From QHWT01 sp963755695 (GTDB lineage: Bacteria > Acidobacteriota > Vicinamibacteria > Vicinamibacterales > 2-12-FULL-66-21): DNA of 64,000 nucleotides. The notes under the pieces are model-generated. The model was not told where the DNA came from. It was given only the letters and a program-made list of their open reading frames with translations, and did no database searches. The stretch is taken from the NCBI GenBank assembly GCA_963755695.1, contig CAVWLB010000008.1, forward strand, positions 1,302,001 to 1,366,000, given 5' to 3'. Below are positions 8,646 to 17,277 of the stretch, one piece after another (positions within the stretch are counted from its first letter, which is position 1; every line of letters starts with the position of its first letter). The position numbers and the translations under genes were made by a program.

Positions 8646-9614
8646 CTAGAGAATCCCCAGAGCGGCGCCGAGGTCGGCGCCATAGATAATGATCGCTACC
8701 GCAATCGCCCAGAGCGCCACGCAGGCGAGCAGGGGACGATCGTTGAGCAGCATGTCGGCGGGGCTTCCGCCCCCTTCCTTCTGATGCACCAGATACAGGT
8801 ACCTGAAGATCCCATACAGTGGAAAGACCAGCGTGAGACCCAGGTAATCGGTCTGGAATTTCTGGACCGTCTCCGGGCTGACGGTGTAGATCACGTACGA
8901 AATCAGCGTAGACGCGGTGACCACCGCGATCATCTGATCCAGCAGATACGGGCTGTACTCCTCGAGAATCGGCCGGTGTCCGATCGCCCGGTCCGCCAGC
9001 AGCACCAGCTCGTGGCGACGCTTGCTCAGTGCGAGAAAGAGCGCCAGGAGGACCGTGAGTATCAGCAGCCAGTGACTGATTGGCACGTCGATCGCGACCG
9101 CCCCGGCAACGGCGCGCAGCACGAAGCCGACGGCGATGGTCAACACGTCGATGATGACGACGTGCTTCAGCGGCCCGGAGTACATGGCCTGCAGCGCGAC
9201 GTACAACGCGGCAACCAGCGCGAACATGCGCCCCACCACCAGGGCCGCCGCGAGCGACCCGACGCCGAGGACGATTGCCGTTCCGACCGCCAGCGTCACC
9301 GGCACCTGGCCCGATGCGATGGGTCGATTTCGCTTCAGCGGATGGCGGCGATCCGCCTCGCGATCGGCGAGATCGTTGATGAGATACACGACGCCAGAGA
9401 GCGCGCAGAAGATCGCGAAGGTCGCGGCCGACCTGACGATCGCGCCGGGATCGAGCAGCCGCTGACCAAAGATCAGCCCGGCAAAAACGATGAGGTTTTT
9501 CGTCCACTGTTGCGGACGAAGAGACAGAAGAAGACCGATCGCGACCGGCCGCGCCGGAGCGTCGATTCGGTCCAGCTGCGGCTCGGTCAACTTGGGTGCT
9601 GTGCTGTGCGCCAT
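8646..9614 (-). CDS. UbiA-family prenyltransferase, decaprenyl-phosphate phosphoribosyltransferase-like
   Basis: An integral membrane protein of about 322 residues with roughly eight to nine hydrophobic segments. The first aspartate motif is NDLADREADRRHPLKRNRPI (about residues 79-98), typical of the UbiA branch that moves phosphoribose from PRPP onto decaprenyl phosphate. LRPQQWTKN near the N-terminus is also characteristic of that branch. A second polar loop carries SKRRHEL. I chose the ATG at 9614 because the upstream 12 codons add only a basic leader. Beside four glycosyltransferases it may supply a lipid-linked pentose donor, but no epimerase (DprE1/DprE2) is seen in the window. Confidence 0.82.
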   Translation of the reverse strand: MAHSTAPKLTEPQLDRIDAPARPVAIGLLLSLRPQQWTKNLIVFAGLIFGQRLLDPGAIVRSAATFAIFCALSGVVYLINDLADREADRRHPLKRNRPIASGQVPVTLAVGTAIVLGVGSLAAALVVGRMFALVAALYVALQAMYSGPLKHVVIIDVLTIAVGFVLRAVAGAVAIDVPISHWLLILTVLLALFLALSKRRHELVLLADRAIGHRPILEEYSPYLLDQMIAVVTASTLISYVIYTVSPETVQKFQTDYLGLTLVFPLYGIFRYLYLVHQKEGGGSPADMLLNDRPLLACVALWAIAVAIIIYGADLGAALGIL

Positions 9615-9669
9615 GCGCGGTTTACGTCGCGCGGGCAATGGTGCGGCCACCGGGCCGCACGGCGCGGAC

Positions 9670-10008
9670 TTACTTGTAGCTCTTGATCGCGTCCGCTTCC
9701 GAGTCGTAGGTCTCGAACACGGTCAGCAGCTTCGTGATCGCCAGGAGATCCTGGATCCGCTTCGTCAGATTGAGCAGCTTGAGCTTGCCCCCCTGGCGGC
9801 TGACGGTCGTGTACGTGCGCACGATTTCACCGAGGCCCGCACTGTCGATGTAGGGCACGCCCTCGAGGTTGAGCAACAGCTGCTTCTTGTCCTGCTGGAT
9901 CAGGGAGTTGATCTTGTCTTTGAGCAGTTCATCACCTTCCCCCAGCGTCATCTTCCCCTTGAGGTCGAGAACCGTCACTCCGTCGACGACACGTTCGTCG
10001 ATCTGCAT
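9670..10008 (-). CDS. STAS-domain anti-sigma factor antagonist
   Basis: The 112-residue protein is a single STAS domain. The motif PYIDSAGLGEIVRTYTTV (about residues 51-68) contains the serine that is phosphorylated in SpoIIAA/RsbV-type antagonists. Such proteins release a sigma factor or another partner by binding an anti-sigma kinase. No RsbW-like kinase or sigma factor is next to it here, so the partner is elsewhere. It lies 55 bp upstream of the prenyltransferase gene and could head that operon. A GGAGGAG ribosome-binding site (minus strand) precedes the ATG. Confidence 0.9.
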   Translation of the reverse strand: MQIDERVVDGVTVLDLKGKMTLGEGDELLKDKINSLIQQDKKQLLLNLEGVPYIDSAGLGEIVRTYTTVSRQGGKLKLLNLTKRIQDLLAITKLLTVFETYDSEADAIKSYK

Positions 10009-10096
10009 TGCTGCTCCTCCGGCCCTACGAATTTACCTTGAAAACGACCTGTCAGCGTACCTACGGGTTTCCAAATAGTGTCAATTATTCAGCAAT

Positions 10097-13000
10097 TTAG
10101 GCTGCCGCCGTCCCGTCCCGGTGCGGCGTCCCCGTAAAGCGTTCCCGCAAGGTCTCGATTACCACGTAGAGGACAGGGATGAACACGATGTTCAGGAACG
10201 TGGAGAGGATCATACCTCCAGCGACCGCCGTGCCAACCGAGTGTCGAGCTTCCTGCCCCGCTCCCGTCGCAACCACGAGAGGAAGGACCCCAAGAATGAA
10301 TGCCAGCGAGGTCATCAGGATCGGCCGCAGACGTATGCGCCCCGCCTCGATGGCCGCTTCGACGATCGACATGCCGCGTCCGCGCAACTGCTCCGCGAAT
10401 TCGACGATCAGGATCGCGTTCTTTGCCGCCAGGCCGATCAACATCACCAGGCCGACCTGACAGTAGACGTCGTTGGCGAGCCCGCGAATCCACTGCGCCG
10501 ACAGCGCGCCGAGCACCGCGAGTGGAACGCCCAGCAGCACGATGAACGGCAGCACCAGGCTTTCGTACTGCGCGGCCAGCGTCAGGTACACCAGCAGCAA
10601 CGCGAGGCCAAAGATGATGAACGATTGCCGTCCGGCCTTGGTCTCTTCCAGCGAGATGCCCGACCACGCAAATCCGAATCCCTGCGGCAGCGTGCGCTCG
10701 GCGATGGTCTCCATCTGTTTGAGCGCGTCGCCCGAACTGACCCCTTGCGCCGCGGACCCGTTGATCGTTGCCGCACGAAACAAATTGAAATGGTTGATCA
10801 CCTGCGGCGCGGTCGTCTCCTTGATCGAAACGACCTGCTCGAGCGGGATCATCGTGCCGGTGCTGGTCCGTGCATAGAGCTCCTTCAAGGCCTGCGGATT
10901 GGATCGGAACTGCTGATCGGCCTGTACGTAGACGCGGTAGGCGCGATTGTTGAACTCGAAATCGTTCACGTACTGCGACCCGAGGAACACCTGCATCGCA
11001 CTGGTCACCTCGTCGAGTGGCAGGCCGAGTGCCAGCGCCCGCTGACGATCGATGGTCACCTGCAGCTGCGGATCGTTCGAGGTGAACGCGCTGAACAGGC
11101 CGCGCAGCGTGCCCGAGCGGTTGCCGGCGCCGACGATCGCCTGGGTCGCTTGCGCGAGCGCGCCGATGTCCTCGGCGCCTCCCTGGTCGAGGACCTGGAA
11201 CTCGAAGCCGCCGAACCGGCTCAGTCCGGGAATCGATGGCGGCGTGAAGGCCACCACGATCGCGCCAGGAAGCCCGAACAACGGTCCGCTGATTCGGCCG
11301 AGAATCGCCTGCAGCGAGTGGCTGCTGCCGCGTCGGTCCGCGAATTGTTTCAGTCGCACGAACATCAACCCGGTGTTCGACGAGGCGCCGGTGAAGCTGA
11401 ACCCCATCACCGAAAACAGCGCCATGATGTCCGGATCCTTCAGGATGATCTGTTCGGCCTGACGCGCGACGTTGCCCGTGTACTCGAGCGAGGCCCCAGG
11501 CGGCGCCTGGATCTGCACGATGAAGTATCCGGGATCTTCTTCAGGGATGAACGCCTGGGGAACGCTTCGGTATACGAGGTAGGTAGCCCCCAGGCCGACG
11601 AAGAACAGCAGCACCACCAGCCACCGCGCGCGCAGTGCGCCGCGAAGACCGCGGACGTAGAGGTTGGTTCCGGCAGCGATCCCGCGCTCGAAGAGCGAGA
11701 AGAACCGTCCTTTGTGATGGCTCTGGCGCTCGAGCAGCAATGCCGAAAGCGAGGGTGTCAGGGTGACGGCGTTGAACGCCGAGAGCGCCACCGCAAAAAC
11801 CATGGTCATCGAGAACTGCGCGTAGAGCCGTCCGGTCGTTCCGGGAAAAAACGCGACCGGCACGAACACCGCGATCAGGACCAGCGCGGTGGCGATCACC
11901 GCGCTCAGCACCTCGCGCATGGCGTCCGATGCCGCCTTGTGCGCCGAAACCTTGTACTCCTGGATGTGCCGCTCGATGTTCTCGATCACGACGATTGCGT
12001 CGTCCACGACGATGCCGGTGGCGAGAATGATCCCGAACAGCGTCAGCGTGTTGATTGAAAAACCGAGCAGCTTCACGAACGCGAACGCGCCGATGAGCGA
12101 GACGGGAATGGTAATCGTCGGAATGATCGTGCTGCGCCAGGTCTGGAGGAAGATGAAGATCACCAGCACGACCAGGACGATTGCTTCGACCAGCGTCTTC
12201 AGCACTTCGTGGATCGACTCGCTCACCACGTCGGTGGTGTTGAAAGCGATCTGGTAGTTCATCCCGGGGGGAAACTGTTTCTTCAGACGCTCCAGCTCCT
12301 GCACCATGGCCTCGTACACGTCGAGCGCGTTGGCGGTCGGAAGCTGGATCACCCCCATGCCCACCCCCTCGATGCCCTGGAAGCGCAGTTCGGCGGAATA
12401 GGTTTCGGCGCCGAGTTCGGCGCGGCCGACATCTCGCACGCGGACCAGCGCCGCGTCGCTTCCCGACTTGAGGATGATGTTGTCGAACTCGGCAGCCTCG
12501 CGCAGACGGCCAACCGCCCTGACGCTCAGCTGATACATCTGCCCGGAGGGCGCCGGCGCCTGCCCGAGGCTGCCTGCGGCGACCTGCACGTTCTGCTGCC
12601 GCAGTGCGTTCACGACATCGTTTGCCGTGATCTTGCGAGCTGCCATGCGGTCGGGATCGAGCCACAGCCGCATCGAGTACTTGCGCTCACCGAAAATGAT
12701 CACGTCGGCGATGCCGGGGATGCGCTTCAACGCGTCCCTGACGTAGACGTCGAGATAGTTGCTGAGGAACAGCGAGTCGTACTCGCCGTGTTCCGCGTAG
12801 ACGCCGATTGCGGCAATGAACCCGGTCGATTGCTTCTGCACGGTGATACCGGTCGTGCGCACCTCGGCCGGCATCCGGCCGAGCGACTGGTTCACGCGGT
12901 TCTGCACTTCGACCGCGGCCACGTCCTGATCGCGCGTGACGTCGAACGTCACGTTGATCGAGGACACGCCGCTGTTCGTGCTCGAGGAGGTCATGTAGAG

Positions 13001-13228
13001 CATGCCCTCCACGCCGTTGATCGCCTGCTCGAGCGGCGTCGTGACCGCCGTTTCGACTTCCTGCGCGTTCGCGCCGGTGTAGAACGCGGATACCGTCACT
13101 TGCGGCGGCGCCAGCGACGGATACTGCGCCACCGGCATCGTGGGAATGGCGAGCAGCCCCGCGAGGATCAGGACCAGCGAGCAGACCGAGGCGAGAATCG
13201 GACGCCGGATGAAGACGTCGACAAACAT
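10097..13228 (-). CDS. RND efflux pump inner-membrane transporter (HAE1/AcrB type)
   Basis: The 1043-residue length and layout match AcrB/MexB-like pumps: a first membrane helix after MFVDVFIRRPILASVCSLVL, a large periplasmic loop, five helices, and the same again. The proton-relay aspartates are present in GIVVDDAIVVIENIERH (about residues 403-419). The C-terminal half contains VGLVMLIGLAAKNAILIVEF. It would export hydrophobic or amphiphilic compounds across the envelope with the adaptor encoded immediately upstream (start and stop codons abut with no spacer). No TolC-like outer-membrane gene follows, so an outer channel must come from elsewhere. Confidence 0.96.
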   Translation of the reverse strand: MFVDVFIRRPILASVCSLVLILAGLLAIPTMPVAQYPSLAPPQVTVSAFYTGANAQEVETAVTTPLEQAINGVEGMLYMTSSSTNSGVSSINVTFDVTRDQDVAAVEVQNRVNQSLGRMPAEVRTTGITVQKQSTGFIAAIGVYAEHGEYDSLFLSNYLDVYVRDALKRIPGIADVIIFGERKYSMRLWLDPDRMAARKITANDVVNALRQQNVQVAAGSLGQAPAPSGQMYQLSVRAVGRLREAAEFDNIILKSGSDAALVRVRDVGRAELGAETYSAELRFQGIEGVGMGVIQLPTANALDVYEAMVQELERLKKQFPPGMNYQIAFNTTDVVSESIHEVLKTLVEAIVLVVLVIFIFLQTWRSTIIPTITIPVSLIGAFAFVKLLGFSINTLTLFGIILATGIVVDDAIVVIENIERHIQEYKVSAHKAASDAMREVLSAVIATALVLIAVFVPVAFFPGTTGRLYAQFSMTMVFAVALSAFNAVTLTPSLSALLLERQSHHKGRFFSLFERGIAAGTNLYVRGLRGALRARWLVVLLFFVGLGATYLVYRSVPQAFIPEEDPGYFIVQIQAPPGASLEYTGNVARQAEQIILKDPDIMALFSVMGFSFTGASSNTGLMFVRLKQFADRRGSSHSLQAILGRISGPLFGLPGAIVVAFTPPSIPGLSRFGGFEFQVLDQGGAEDIGALAQATQAIVGAGNRSGTLRGLFSAFTSNDPQLQVTIDRQRALALGLPLDEVTSAMQVFLGSQYVNDFEFNNRAYRVYVQADQQFRSNPQALKELYARTSTGTMIPLEQVVSIKETTAPQVINHFNLFRAATINGSAAQGVSSGDALKQMETIAERTLPQGFGFAWSGISLEETKAGRQSFIIFGLALLLVYLTLAAQYESLVLPFIVLLGVPLAVLGALSAQWIRGLANDVYCQVGLVMLIGLAAKNAILIVEFAEQLRGRGMSIVEAAIEAGRIRLRPILMTSLAFILGVLPLVVATGAGQEARHSVGTAVAGGMILSTFLNIVFIPVLYVVIETLRERFTGTPHRDGTAAA

Positions 13229-14323
13229 CTATTCACCGTTGACGAGCGCGCCGTCGGCCAGCTTCTGTACGCCCGAGACGATCACCCGATCCCCGGCCTT
13301 CAGGCCGGCGCTGACCACATAGTCATTGCCGAGAATCTCGCCCACTTCAACCGGCCGCTGTTTGGCGACCAGCCCTTTGTCGCTCTGCTCGGCAACGAAG
13401 CAGAAGTACTGGCCGCCGATGCGAAGCACCGACACGAGCGGCACGGTGATGCCTGGTTCGTTGCGCCAGACGATTCGTGCACGGAGGAACTGCTGGACCC
13501 GCGTCGACGGCGGTGTGTTTCGGAGCAGCGCCTTCGCCAGCACGGTCTGCGTGGCGTCGTCGACCCGTGGCGCCACGAAGGAAATGGGGTTGGTCGCGAG
13601 GACCTTGCCCTCGCTGTCGAGAATCTGCACCGGCAGACCGAGGCGCAGTTCCGGCGCGCGGGTCAGCGGCACCTGGATGTAGGCCTCGAGCCCTTCCTTG
13701 TCGTCGAGGGTGGTGATTTGGGTCGAGGTCGTGACCCGGTCGCCTTCACGGACCGCGATGTCCCCCACGATCCCTGTGGTCGGCGCGGTGACCCGATGGT
13801 ACTGAAGCTCGACCTGATTCTCGCGGACCTGCGCGTCCAACGCCGCGAGATTGGACTGCGCGGTTTCGAGGCTGTGCTGCGCGGTATCGAATTCGTTCTT
13901 GCTGATCGCACCGGCGCTGAGCAGGGCGCGCAGGCGCTCGACCTGCCCCTTCCAGTACTCGACGTCGGCCTGGCGGCCGACGCGCTGCGACTCGGTGTTG
14001 CGCACCGTCGCGACCTGCTTTTCGGGATCGATTTGGAGCAGGGGCGTGCCGGCGCGGACGCGGTCGCCGGACTTGACGAAGATCCGTGTGACCCGTCCCT
14101 CCACTTGAGGCTGAATCGTCGTCGAGTTCAACGATTTCACCGTGGCAATGAATTCGGACGAGCGTTCGATGGGCTTCGCCTCGATCGTCTGGATCTTGAC
14201 CCTGGCGGCGGGCGGTCCGGCCGCTCCTCCGGGCGCCCCGCTGCCCTTGCGGCCGTCGCTGCACGCGGCTGTCGTTGCCAGCGTCAGCGCGAGCAAGCCG
14301 CGCACAGGGAAATAGTGGGACAT
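13229..14323 (-). CDS. RND efflux periplasmic adaptor (MFP), lipoprotein
   Basis: The protein begins MSHYFPVRGLLALTLATTAA, a lipoprotein signal with the probable lipobox ending at the cysteine of AACSDG. The adaptor plan follows: a lipoyl half-motif VEGRVTRIFVKSGDRVRAGT, a coiled-coil hairpin (ISKNEFDTAQHSLETAQSNL), the second lipoyl half VTAPTTGIVGDIAVREGDRV, then beta-barrel and membrane-proximal domains. It bridges the inner-membrane pump to an outer-membrane channel. The start at 14323 places the signal peptide at the true N-terminus; an upstream ATG at 14347 would add eight residues before it. The stop abuts the pump start. Confidence 0.93.
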   Translation of the reverse strand: MSHYFPVRGLLALTLATTAACSDGRKGSGAPGGAAGPPAARVKIQTIEAKPIERSSEFIATVKSLNSTTIQPQVEGRVTRIFVKSGDRVRAGTPLLQIDPEKQVATVRNTESQRVGRQADVEYWKGQVERLRALLSAGAISKNEFDTAQHSLETAQSNLAALDAQVRENQVELQYHRVTAPTTGIVGDIAVREGDRVTTSTQITTLDDKEGLEAYIQVPLTRAPELRLGLPVQILDSEGKVLATNPISFVAPRVDDATQTVLAKALLRNTPPSTRVQQFLRARIVWRNEPGITVPLVSVLRIGGQYFCFVAEQSDKGLVAKQRPVEVGEILGNDYVVSAGLKAGDRVIVSGVQKLADGALVNGE

Positions 14324-14447
14324 GTCTGAGAGAATGAGACGCGTCATGGGGGAAAATGGCCCCAGAAATTAGAAAGGCCACGCGAGGGACGTGGCCCGTG
14401 GATCACGCCGAAGGCTGGGCGTTCAACCGACCGTTGCAAACGCCAGA

Positions 14448-14525
14448 GTCAATGCCAAATGCTGAAGGCCAAATGTCGGGACTCCGGATAATCCCTGAAG
14501 CCAGCGGTAGGCATCTGGCATTGAC
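14448..14525. repeat. Inverted repeat in the MFP upstream region
   Basis: Two 15-base arms, GTCAATGCCAAATGC at 14448-14462 and GCATCTGGCATTGAC at 14511-14525, are complementary at 14 of 15 positions and enclose a loop of 48 bases. A smaller hairpin, GGCCACgcgagggacGTGGCC, lies at about 14375-14395. Together they fill the 217 bp between the zinc-ribbon gene stop and the adaptor start. The arms could act as a terminator-like structure for the upstream gene or as an operator; no U-tract follows either. Confidence 0.5.
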
Positions 14526-14540
14526 ACCCGTTCAGGTCTC

Positions 14541-14855
14541 TTAGACGCCTCCGGCGCCAGCGAACTTCCGCGATTGGAAACATTCGCGGCAGAACACCGG
14601 ACGCCCCTGCGTGGGACGGAACGGCACGGTGGTTTCCTTGCCGCACGCCGAGCAGTTGGTTGTCGTTTCGACGCGTTCACGGCCGACGGCCGCGCCGCTG
14701 CCAGCCGGACGCGCTGCACGCTTGGCTTTGCAGCTCTTGCAACGCTTCGGCTCGTTTTTGAAATTTTTGTCGGCGAAGAACAGCTGCTCGCCGGCGGTCC
14801 AAACAAAAGGGGCCCCACAGTCCACGCAGGTCAGGGTCTTGTCAAGGAACTCCAT
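14541..14855 (-). CDS. Small two-zinc-ribbon protein
   Basis: The 104-residue protein starts MEFLDKTLTCVDCGAPF at 14855, directly behind a purine-rich ribosome-binding site (GAGAGGTTACG on the minus strand). It contains CVDC...CKSC and CSAC...CREC pairs, which would bind two zinc ions, separated by a basic linker (KAKRAARPAGSG). Proteins of this pattern are common and mostly uncharacterised; nucleic-acid binding is plausible. It lies downstream of rpsU on the same strand and probably shares its promoter. Confidence 0.8.
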   Translation of the reverse strand: MEFLDKTLTCVDCGAPFVWTAGEQLFFADKNFKNEPKRCKSCKAKRAARPAGSGAAVGRERVETTTNCSACGKETTVPFRPTQGRPVFCRECFQSRKFAGAGGV

Positions 14856-14969
14856 CGTAACCTCTCTCGCTCGCCCCAGGGCCCGCCGCGCCAGGCGGGT
14901 TGCCGCGGGAAGGCGCATTAGCCAACCCGCGACCCCTTGACACCAGGTTTTGCAGTCCCGGTTACTGCT

Positions 14970-15167
14970 CTAATCCGACTCGCGGCGCTGCTTCTTGCGC
15001 GTCCGCTTCCGCGCCAGCGCCTGCTTGGCGCGGCGCCGATCGCCTGGCTTCAGGTAGAAGGAGTGCTTCTTGATATCCTTGATGATATCTTCCTGCTGCA
15101 CCTTCCGCTTGAACCGGCGAAGCGCGCTTTCGATGGACTCGCCATCCTGCACTTTCACTTCAGCCAA
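14970..15167 (-). CDS. rpsU: 30S ribosomal protein S21
   Basis: The 65-residue product has the S21 pattern: VKVQDGESIESALRRFKRKV at the N-terminus and a very basic tail with RRRAKQALARKRTRKKQRRE. S21 sits on the small subunit platform near the anti-Shine-Dalgarno and aids initiation. The length is normal for the family. A strong promoter lies upstream at 15281-15310. Confidence 0.96.
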   Translation of the reverse strand: MAEVKVQDGESIESALRRFKRKVQQEDIIKDIKKHSFYLKPGDRRRAKQALARKRTRKKQRRESD

Positions 15168-15280
15168 GCTTGATTACACCCCCTTCGCGGCCGAGTCGCT
15201 TGGTCGCGCGGGGCGACCTGCTCACTGTTTGGGCCTTTAGAATCCGTCAGAATACGTTAGGCTATCACAGGTAGCGGGGG

Positions 15281-15310
15281 ATCTTAGGTGCAAAGGCTGA
15301 GCGGCGTCAA
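15281..15310 (-). promoter_or_regulatory. Sigma-70-type promoter for rpsU
   Basis: Reading the minus strand, TTGACG (15310-15305) is followed after 18 bases by TAAGAT (15286-15281). Transcription should start near 15273 and run into rpsU, leaving a leader of about 105 bases. The promoter lies in the divergent interval between rpsU and purD. Confidence 0.65.
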
Positions 15311-15351
15311 TCCTCCCTAAGATATAGACCTACAAAGTTTTATCTGGACGT

Positions 15352-16661
15352 ATGAAGGTTCTGATCGTCGGCAGCGGAGGGCGTGAGCACGCGCTGGTCG
15401 GGAAGGTGGCACACGAAAAAGCCGTCACCGAACTGCTCTGCGCACCGGGAAATGCCGGGATCGCGCGTCACGCGCGGCTCGTCTCGATCGAGTCGTCGAA
15501 TGTGGACGCGCTGTGTGCGCTTGCCGCACACGAATCGATCGATCTCACCATCGTCGGACCCGAGTTGCCACTTGATCGCGGGATCGTTGACCGCTTCGGG
15601 CTTGACGGACTTCGCATTCTTGGTCCCTCACAGCGCGCATCACAGCTCGAGTGCAGCAAGGTCTTCGCAAAAGACTTCATGGCACGTCACGGCATTCCCA
15701 CCGCTCGTTATCGCGTGTGCGAAAGCGCTCACGACGCGCGCACGGTGCTCGCCTCCGGGGAGTTCGGATTTCCCGTGGTGCTGAAAGCCGATGGTCTCGC
15801 TGCAGGAAAGGGCGTGGTGGTCGCAGCCGATGCTGTCGAAGCGGACGCCGCAGTTCGCGCCGCGATGGAAGAGCGTCAGTTCGGCGATGCCGGTACCCGG
15901 CTGGTGGTCGAGGAATGCCTGACCGGTCCGGAGGTCTCGTTCTTTGCTTTGTGCGACGGTACCCGCGCGGTGCCGTTGACCTCCGCACAGGATCACAAGC
16001 GGGTGTTCGATGGCGATCGCGGGCCAAATACCGGCGGGATGGGGGCGTTTGCTCCAGCCCGCTTCTCGACGCCGAGCTTCAAGCCGTCGTGATGCGCGAG
16101 ATCGTCGAGCCGGTCCTGCGTGGCATGCGCGCGGAAGGGACGGAGTATCGCGGCTTTCTGTATGCCGGCCTGATGCTGACGTGCGCCGGTCCGAAGGTCA
16201 TCGAATTCAACGTGCGCTTCGGCGATCCCGAGGCACAGGCCGTGATGCCGCTGGTCGACGGCGACATCCTGCCGCTGCTTTCGTCCGCCGCCGATGGCAG
16301 CCTCGGATCGCACGCGCCGCGAATGAAGGATCAAGTCTCTGTCGGAGTCGTCATCGCGTCAGGTGGCTATCCAGGGCCGGTGAAGAGCGGCCTGCCGATT
16401 CAGGGGCTGGATGAGGCGGAACGCGTGAAAGGCGTCACTGTGTATCACGCCGGCACCGCGATGAAAGACAATCGGATCGTCACCGCCGGTGGCCGCGTGC
16501 TGACCGTCGTCGCGGCCGGCGCGGATTTCGCCGAGGCTCGTGAGCGCGCGTATGAGGCGGCGGCGCGAATCTCCTTCGAGGGCATGCAGTACCGCCGCGA
16601 CATCGGACTGAAGGCTCTTCAATCATCGAATTACCAAACCACCAATTCGTCAAATCACTGA
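15352..16661 (+). CDS. purD: Phosphoribosylamine-glycine ligase (one frameshift)
   Basis: PurD makes GAR from phosphoribosylamine, glycine and ATP, step 2 of de novo purine synthesis. The N-terminus MKVLIVGSGGREHALVGKVA and the ATP-grasp segments VVLKADGLAAGKGVVVA and GPNTGGMGAFAPA are clear. At about 16058-16064 one C is missing from a C4 run (PAPLLDAELQ expected); the reading continues in the next frame with MREIVEPVLRGM, KVIEFNVRFGDPEAQAVMPL and a normal C-terminus. The family is essential for growth without purines, so a sequencing deletion is much likelier than a dead gene. The last dozen residues (SSNYQTTNSSNH) are encoded by low-complexity DNA. No Shine-Dalgarno precedes the ATG. Confidence 0.92.
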
Positions 16662-16668
16662 ATTGCTT

Positions 16669-17154
16669 ATGCCCAGCGTGCTCATTCTGATGGGGTCCGA
16701 TTCCGATGCTCCGGTGATGCAGGGTTCCGTCGACGTGCTGAAGGAGTTCGGCATTTCCAACGAGATGACGGTCGCGTCCGCACATCGGTCGCCGGAGCGG
16801 GTGATGCGTTTGGTGCGCGAAGCCCCGTCCCGCGGGGTGAAGGTGTTCATCGTCGGTGCCGGCGCGGCGGCGCACCTTGCCGGTGTCGTCGCTGCACACT
16901 CGACCCTCCCGGTGATTGGTGTTCCGATCGACTCGTCCGCATTGAAGGGTCTGGACGCGCTGCTCTCGACGGTGCAGATGCCGCCGGGGGTGCCGGTCGC
17001 GACGGTGTCGATTGGGAAGCCCGGCGCCACCAACGCCGCTGTGCTCGCCGCTCAGATCCTGGGGGTCGGCGATCAGGCAATGGCAAAGAAGCTGGACGAA
17101 TACAAAAGGAAGCTGGCCGAGAAGGTGGAAGCGGCCGCGGCGAATTTGGGGTAA
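16669..17154 (+). CDS. purE: N5-carboxyaminoimidazole ribonucleotide mutase
   Basis: This is a class I PurE of 161 residues. It has the binding motif MGSDSDAPVM near the N-terminus, the SAHRSPERV segment with the catalytic histidine, and GAGAAAHLAGVVAAHSTLPV. It interconverts N5-CAIR and CAIR in purine synthesis. It follows purD by 7 bp. A PurK partner, which makes N5-CAIR, is not present in the window. Confidence 0.96.
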   Translation: MPSVLILMGSDSDAPVMQGSVDVLKEFGISNEMTVASAHRSPERVMRLVREAPSRGVKVFIVGAGAAAHLAGVVAAHSTLPVIGVPIDSSALKGLDALLSTVQMPPGVPVATVSIGKPGATNAAVLAAQILGVGDQAMAKKLDEYKRKLAEKVEAAAANLG

Positions 17155-17277
17155 AAGGCTTCGGGCTCAGGCTTCAGGGGCTTGAGGTTCAAGGGCTTCG
17201 GGCTTCGGGCTTCGGACCTCGGACCTCGAACGCCGACCCTCGGCGCGCCTCGCGCACATCGCACCTCACACCGCGCC
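17155..17277. repeat. Degenerate low-complexity spacer
   Basis: The 123 bp between purE and mtaB is made of imperfect repeats of GGCTTCGGGCT, GGACCTCGGACC and CTCGCGCACAT-like words with a period of about 8-11 bases. It has no SD-like purine run close to the mtaB ATG. The same style of sequence occurs at 3599-3735, 43449-43510 and 46805-46935. Confidence 0.55.

Noticed and set aside
8642..8683. N-terminal extension of the DUF362 protein to 8683
   Set aside because: It would lie within the UbiA-family coding region and adds no conserved sequence; MPKSQVAIL at 8641 is a typical family start.
10121..14329. Long open frames on the plus strand opposite the RND pump and adaptor
   Set aside because: They are antisense shadows of two well-supported genes, with Arg/His-rich composition and no family motifs; high GC content makes such frames common.
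14911..14985. tRNA-like words on the minus strand after rpsU (TAGAGCAGT...GACTGCAAAACC)
   Set aside because: They resemble a D-arm 3' half and an anticodon arm, but the first half of the D-stem, the acceptor stem and a TTCNA loop cannot be formed, and the start overlaps the rpsU stop. At most a tRNA fragment or chance.
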